6,858 nt of DNA, taken from positions 1 through 6,858 of the forward strand of contig JASLEQ010000131.1 in assembly GCA_030151135.1 (NCBI GenBank), read 5' to 3'. The DNA is from Candidatus Sulfotelmatobacter sp. (lineage in GTDB: Bacteria > Acidobacteriota > Terriglobia > Terriglobales > SbA1). The notes under the pieces were generated by a model. It ran no database searches. It was not told the origin of the DNA and saw nothing but the letters and a program-made list of their open reading frames with translations. The translations under genes and the position numbers were made by a program. This document shows, piece by piece, positions 6,279 to 6,858 of this stretch. Position 1 is the stretch's first letter. Each line of letters starts with the position of its first letter.

Positions 6279-6758
6279 ATGGCTGCGATCCGTTTAGCAA
6301 TTAACGGCAAGAACTATTCCGTCGATACCGATCCGCAAATCAGCCTGTTAACGGTACTGCGCGAAAATCTCGACCTGACCGGGAGCAAGTACGGTTGTGG
6401 CGAGGGAATGTGCGGTGCCTGCACTGTGCTCATCGACGGCAAAGCACAACGTTCGTGTGTCACCCGCGTCGGCGCCGTCAGCGGCAAGCAAATCACCACG
6501 ATCGAAGGTCTCGCCAATGAGGATCAACTGCATCCGGTGCAGCAGGCGTTCCTCGACGCCGGAGCGATGCAGTGCGGATACTGCACATCGGGGATGATTA
6601 TGTCAGCTGCCGCACTGTTGAAGAAGAATTCCTCGCCGAGCGAGGCCGACATCATTGATTTCATGGACGGCAATGTTTGCCGCTGTGGCACCTACTCCCG
6701 GATCGTGAAGGCGATTCAGCAGGCTGCGCAGGCGTCCGCGAAAGGAGGAACGCGATGA
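6279..6758 (+). CDS. [2Fe-2S] small subunit of a xanthine dehydrogenase-family molybdenum hydroxylase
   Basis: Electron-transfer subunit that passes electrons from the molybdenum site of the large subunit through two iron-sulfur clusters. The N-terminal ferredoxin-like domain carries C40, C45, C48 and C60 for the first cluster. The helical C-terminal domain carries C99, C102, C134 and C136 in QCGYC and CRC for the second. All eight ligands are present, as is Q98, which contacts the pterin cofactor in this family. The 159-residue length is typical of IorA- or CoxS-like subunits. GGAG at 6270-6273 supports the ATG at 6279. There is no signal peptide, while the next gene begins with a Tat motif, so the subunit is probably exported attached to its partner. 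Substrates in this family include N-heterocycles, aldehydes, purines and CO, and the small subunit does not tell them apart. Confidence 0.95.
   Translation: MAAIRLAINGKNYSVDTDPQISLLTVLRENLDLTGSKYGCGEGMCGACTVLIDGKAQRSCVTRVGAVSGKQITTIEGLANEDQLHPVQQAFLDAGAMQCGYCTSGMIMSAAALLKKNSSPSEADIIDFMDGNVCRCGTYSRIVKAIQQAAQASAKGGTR
6741..6750 (+). promoter_or_regulatory. Strong ribosome binding site for the large-subunit gene
   Basis: AAAGGAGGAA lies inside the end of the small-subunit gene, about five bases before the ATG at 6755. With the ATGA overlap it fixes the start of the truncated last gene and indicates translational coupling of the two subunits. Confidence 0.8.
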
Positions 6759-6858
6759 GCACGAAAACGAATTTCGAAATTCCTCTTGAGCCGGAGCGTT
6801 ATGAATTGCGCGCGGCCCCGCCGTACCGTTTCAATCTTGATCGAAGAAATTTCTTCAA
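6755..6858 (+). CDS. Molybdopterin-binding large subunit, xanthine dehydrogenase family (5' part only)
   Basis: Only 34 codons are visible before the window ends. The start codon overlaps the small-subunit stop as ATGA, and a strong ribosome binding site precedes it. The product opens with a polar stretch of about 28 residues and then L-D-R-R-N-F-F (28-34), a twin-arginine export motif typical of the isoquinoline 1-oxidoreductase-like (IorB) branch of Mo-hydroxylase large subunits. No FAD subunit gene lies between the two, which fits the two-subunit type that passes electrons to a cytochrome or membrane carrier rather than to NAD. The identification rests on context and the Tat motif, since no cofactor-binding region is in view. 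Confidence 0.8.
   Translation, partial: MSTKTNFEIPLEPERYELRAAPPYRFNLDRRNFF

Noticed and set aside
1..6858. CRISPR array, insertion sequence, tRNA or rRNA
   Set aside because: No regularly spaced repeats, transposase motifs, terminal inverted repeats or RNA-gene signatures were seen on either strand.

Overview
The window is bacterial, of moderate GC (high fifties by eye), and reads almost entirely on the + strand. The gene set is a SpoIIE/RsbU-type phosphatase with a HAMP domain, a DUF1080 protein, a Tat-exported Gfo/Idh/MocA oxidoreductase, a beta-lactamase-fold serine hydrolase and a two-subunit molybdenum hydroxylase with a Tat signal. This mix is typical of Acidobacteriota, and less specifically of Planctomycetota or Verrucomicrobiota. 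That placement is inferred from gene content and protein style; there is no rRNA or other phylogenetic marker.

Layout. Positions 1-2155 hold a membrane-anchored PP2C-type serine phosphatase with four predicted membrane segments; its start may lie left of the window. A short gap with a hairpin that covers a ribosome binding site leads to a 72-residue putative zinc-ribbon protein (2187-2405). Next comes about 270 bases without a gene, holding several small inverted repeats and a weak sigma70-like promoter candidate. Then three co-directional genes for exported proteins follow: a DUF1080 (3-keto-glycoside hydrolase family) protein, a Tat-dependent Gfo/Idh/MocA oxidoreductase and a PF00144 serine hydrolase. 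The last two are only 15 bases apart. A strong hairpin with a GNRA tetraloop follows the hydrolase. The window ends with a [2Fe-2S] small subunit of the xanthine dehydrogenase family and the first 34 codons of its molybdopterin-binding large subunit, overlapping by ATGA.

How they may work together. DUF1080 proteins and Gfo/Idh/MocA dehydrogenases are known partners in an oxidative route of glycoside cleavage: C3 oxidation of a sugar, then cleavage of the 3-keto-glycoside. Here both appear to be exported, one by Sec and one by Tat, and a secreted esterase-like hydrolase is next to them. The most interesting reading is therefore an extracytoplasmic oxidative glycan-degrading module. The molybdenum hydroxylase would act in the same compartment but is probably a separate transcription unit. 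The phosphatase and the zinc-ribbon protein have no evident functional tie to the rest.
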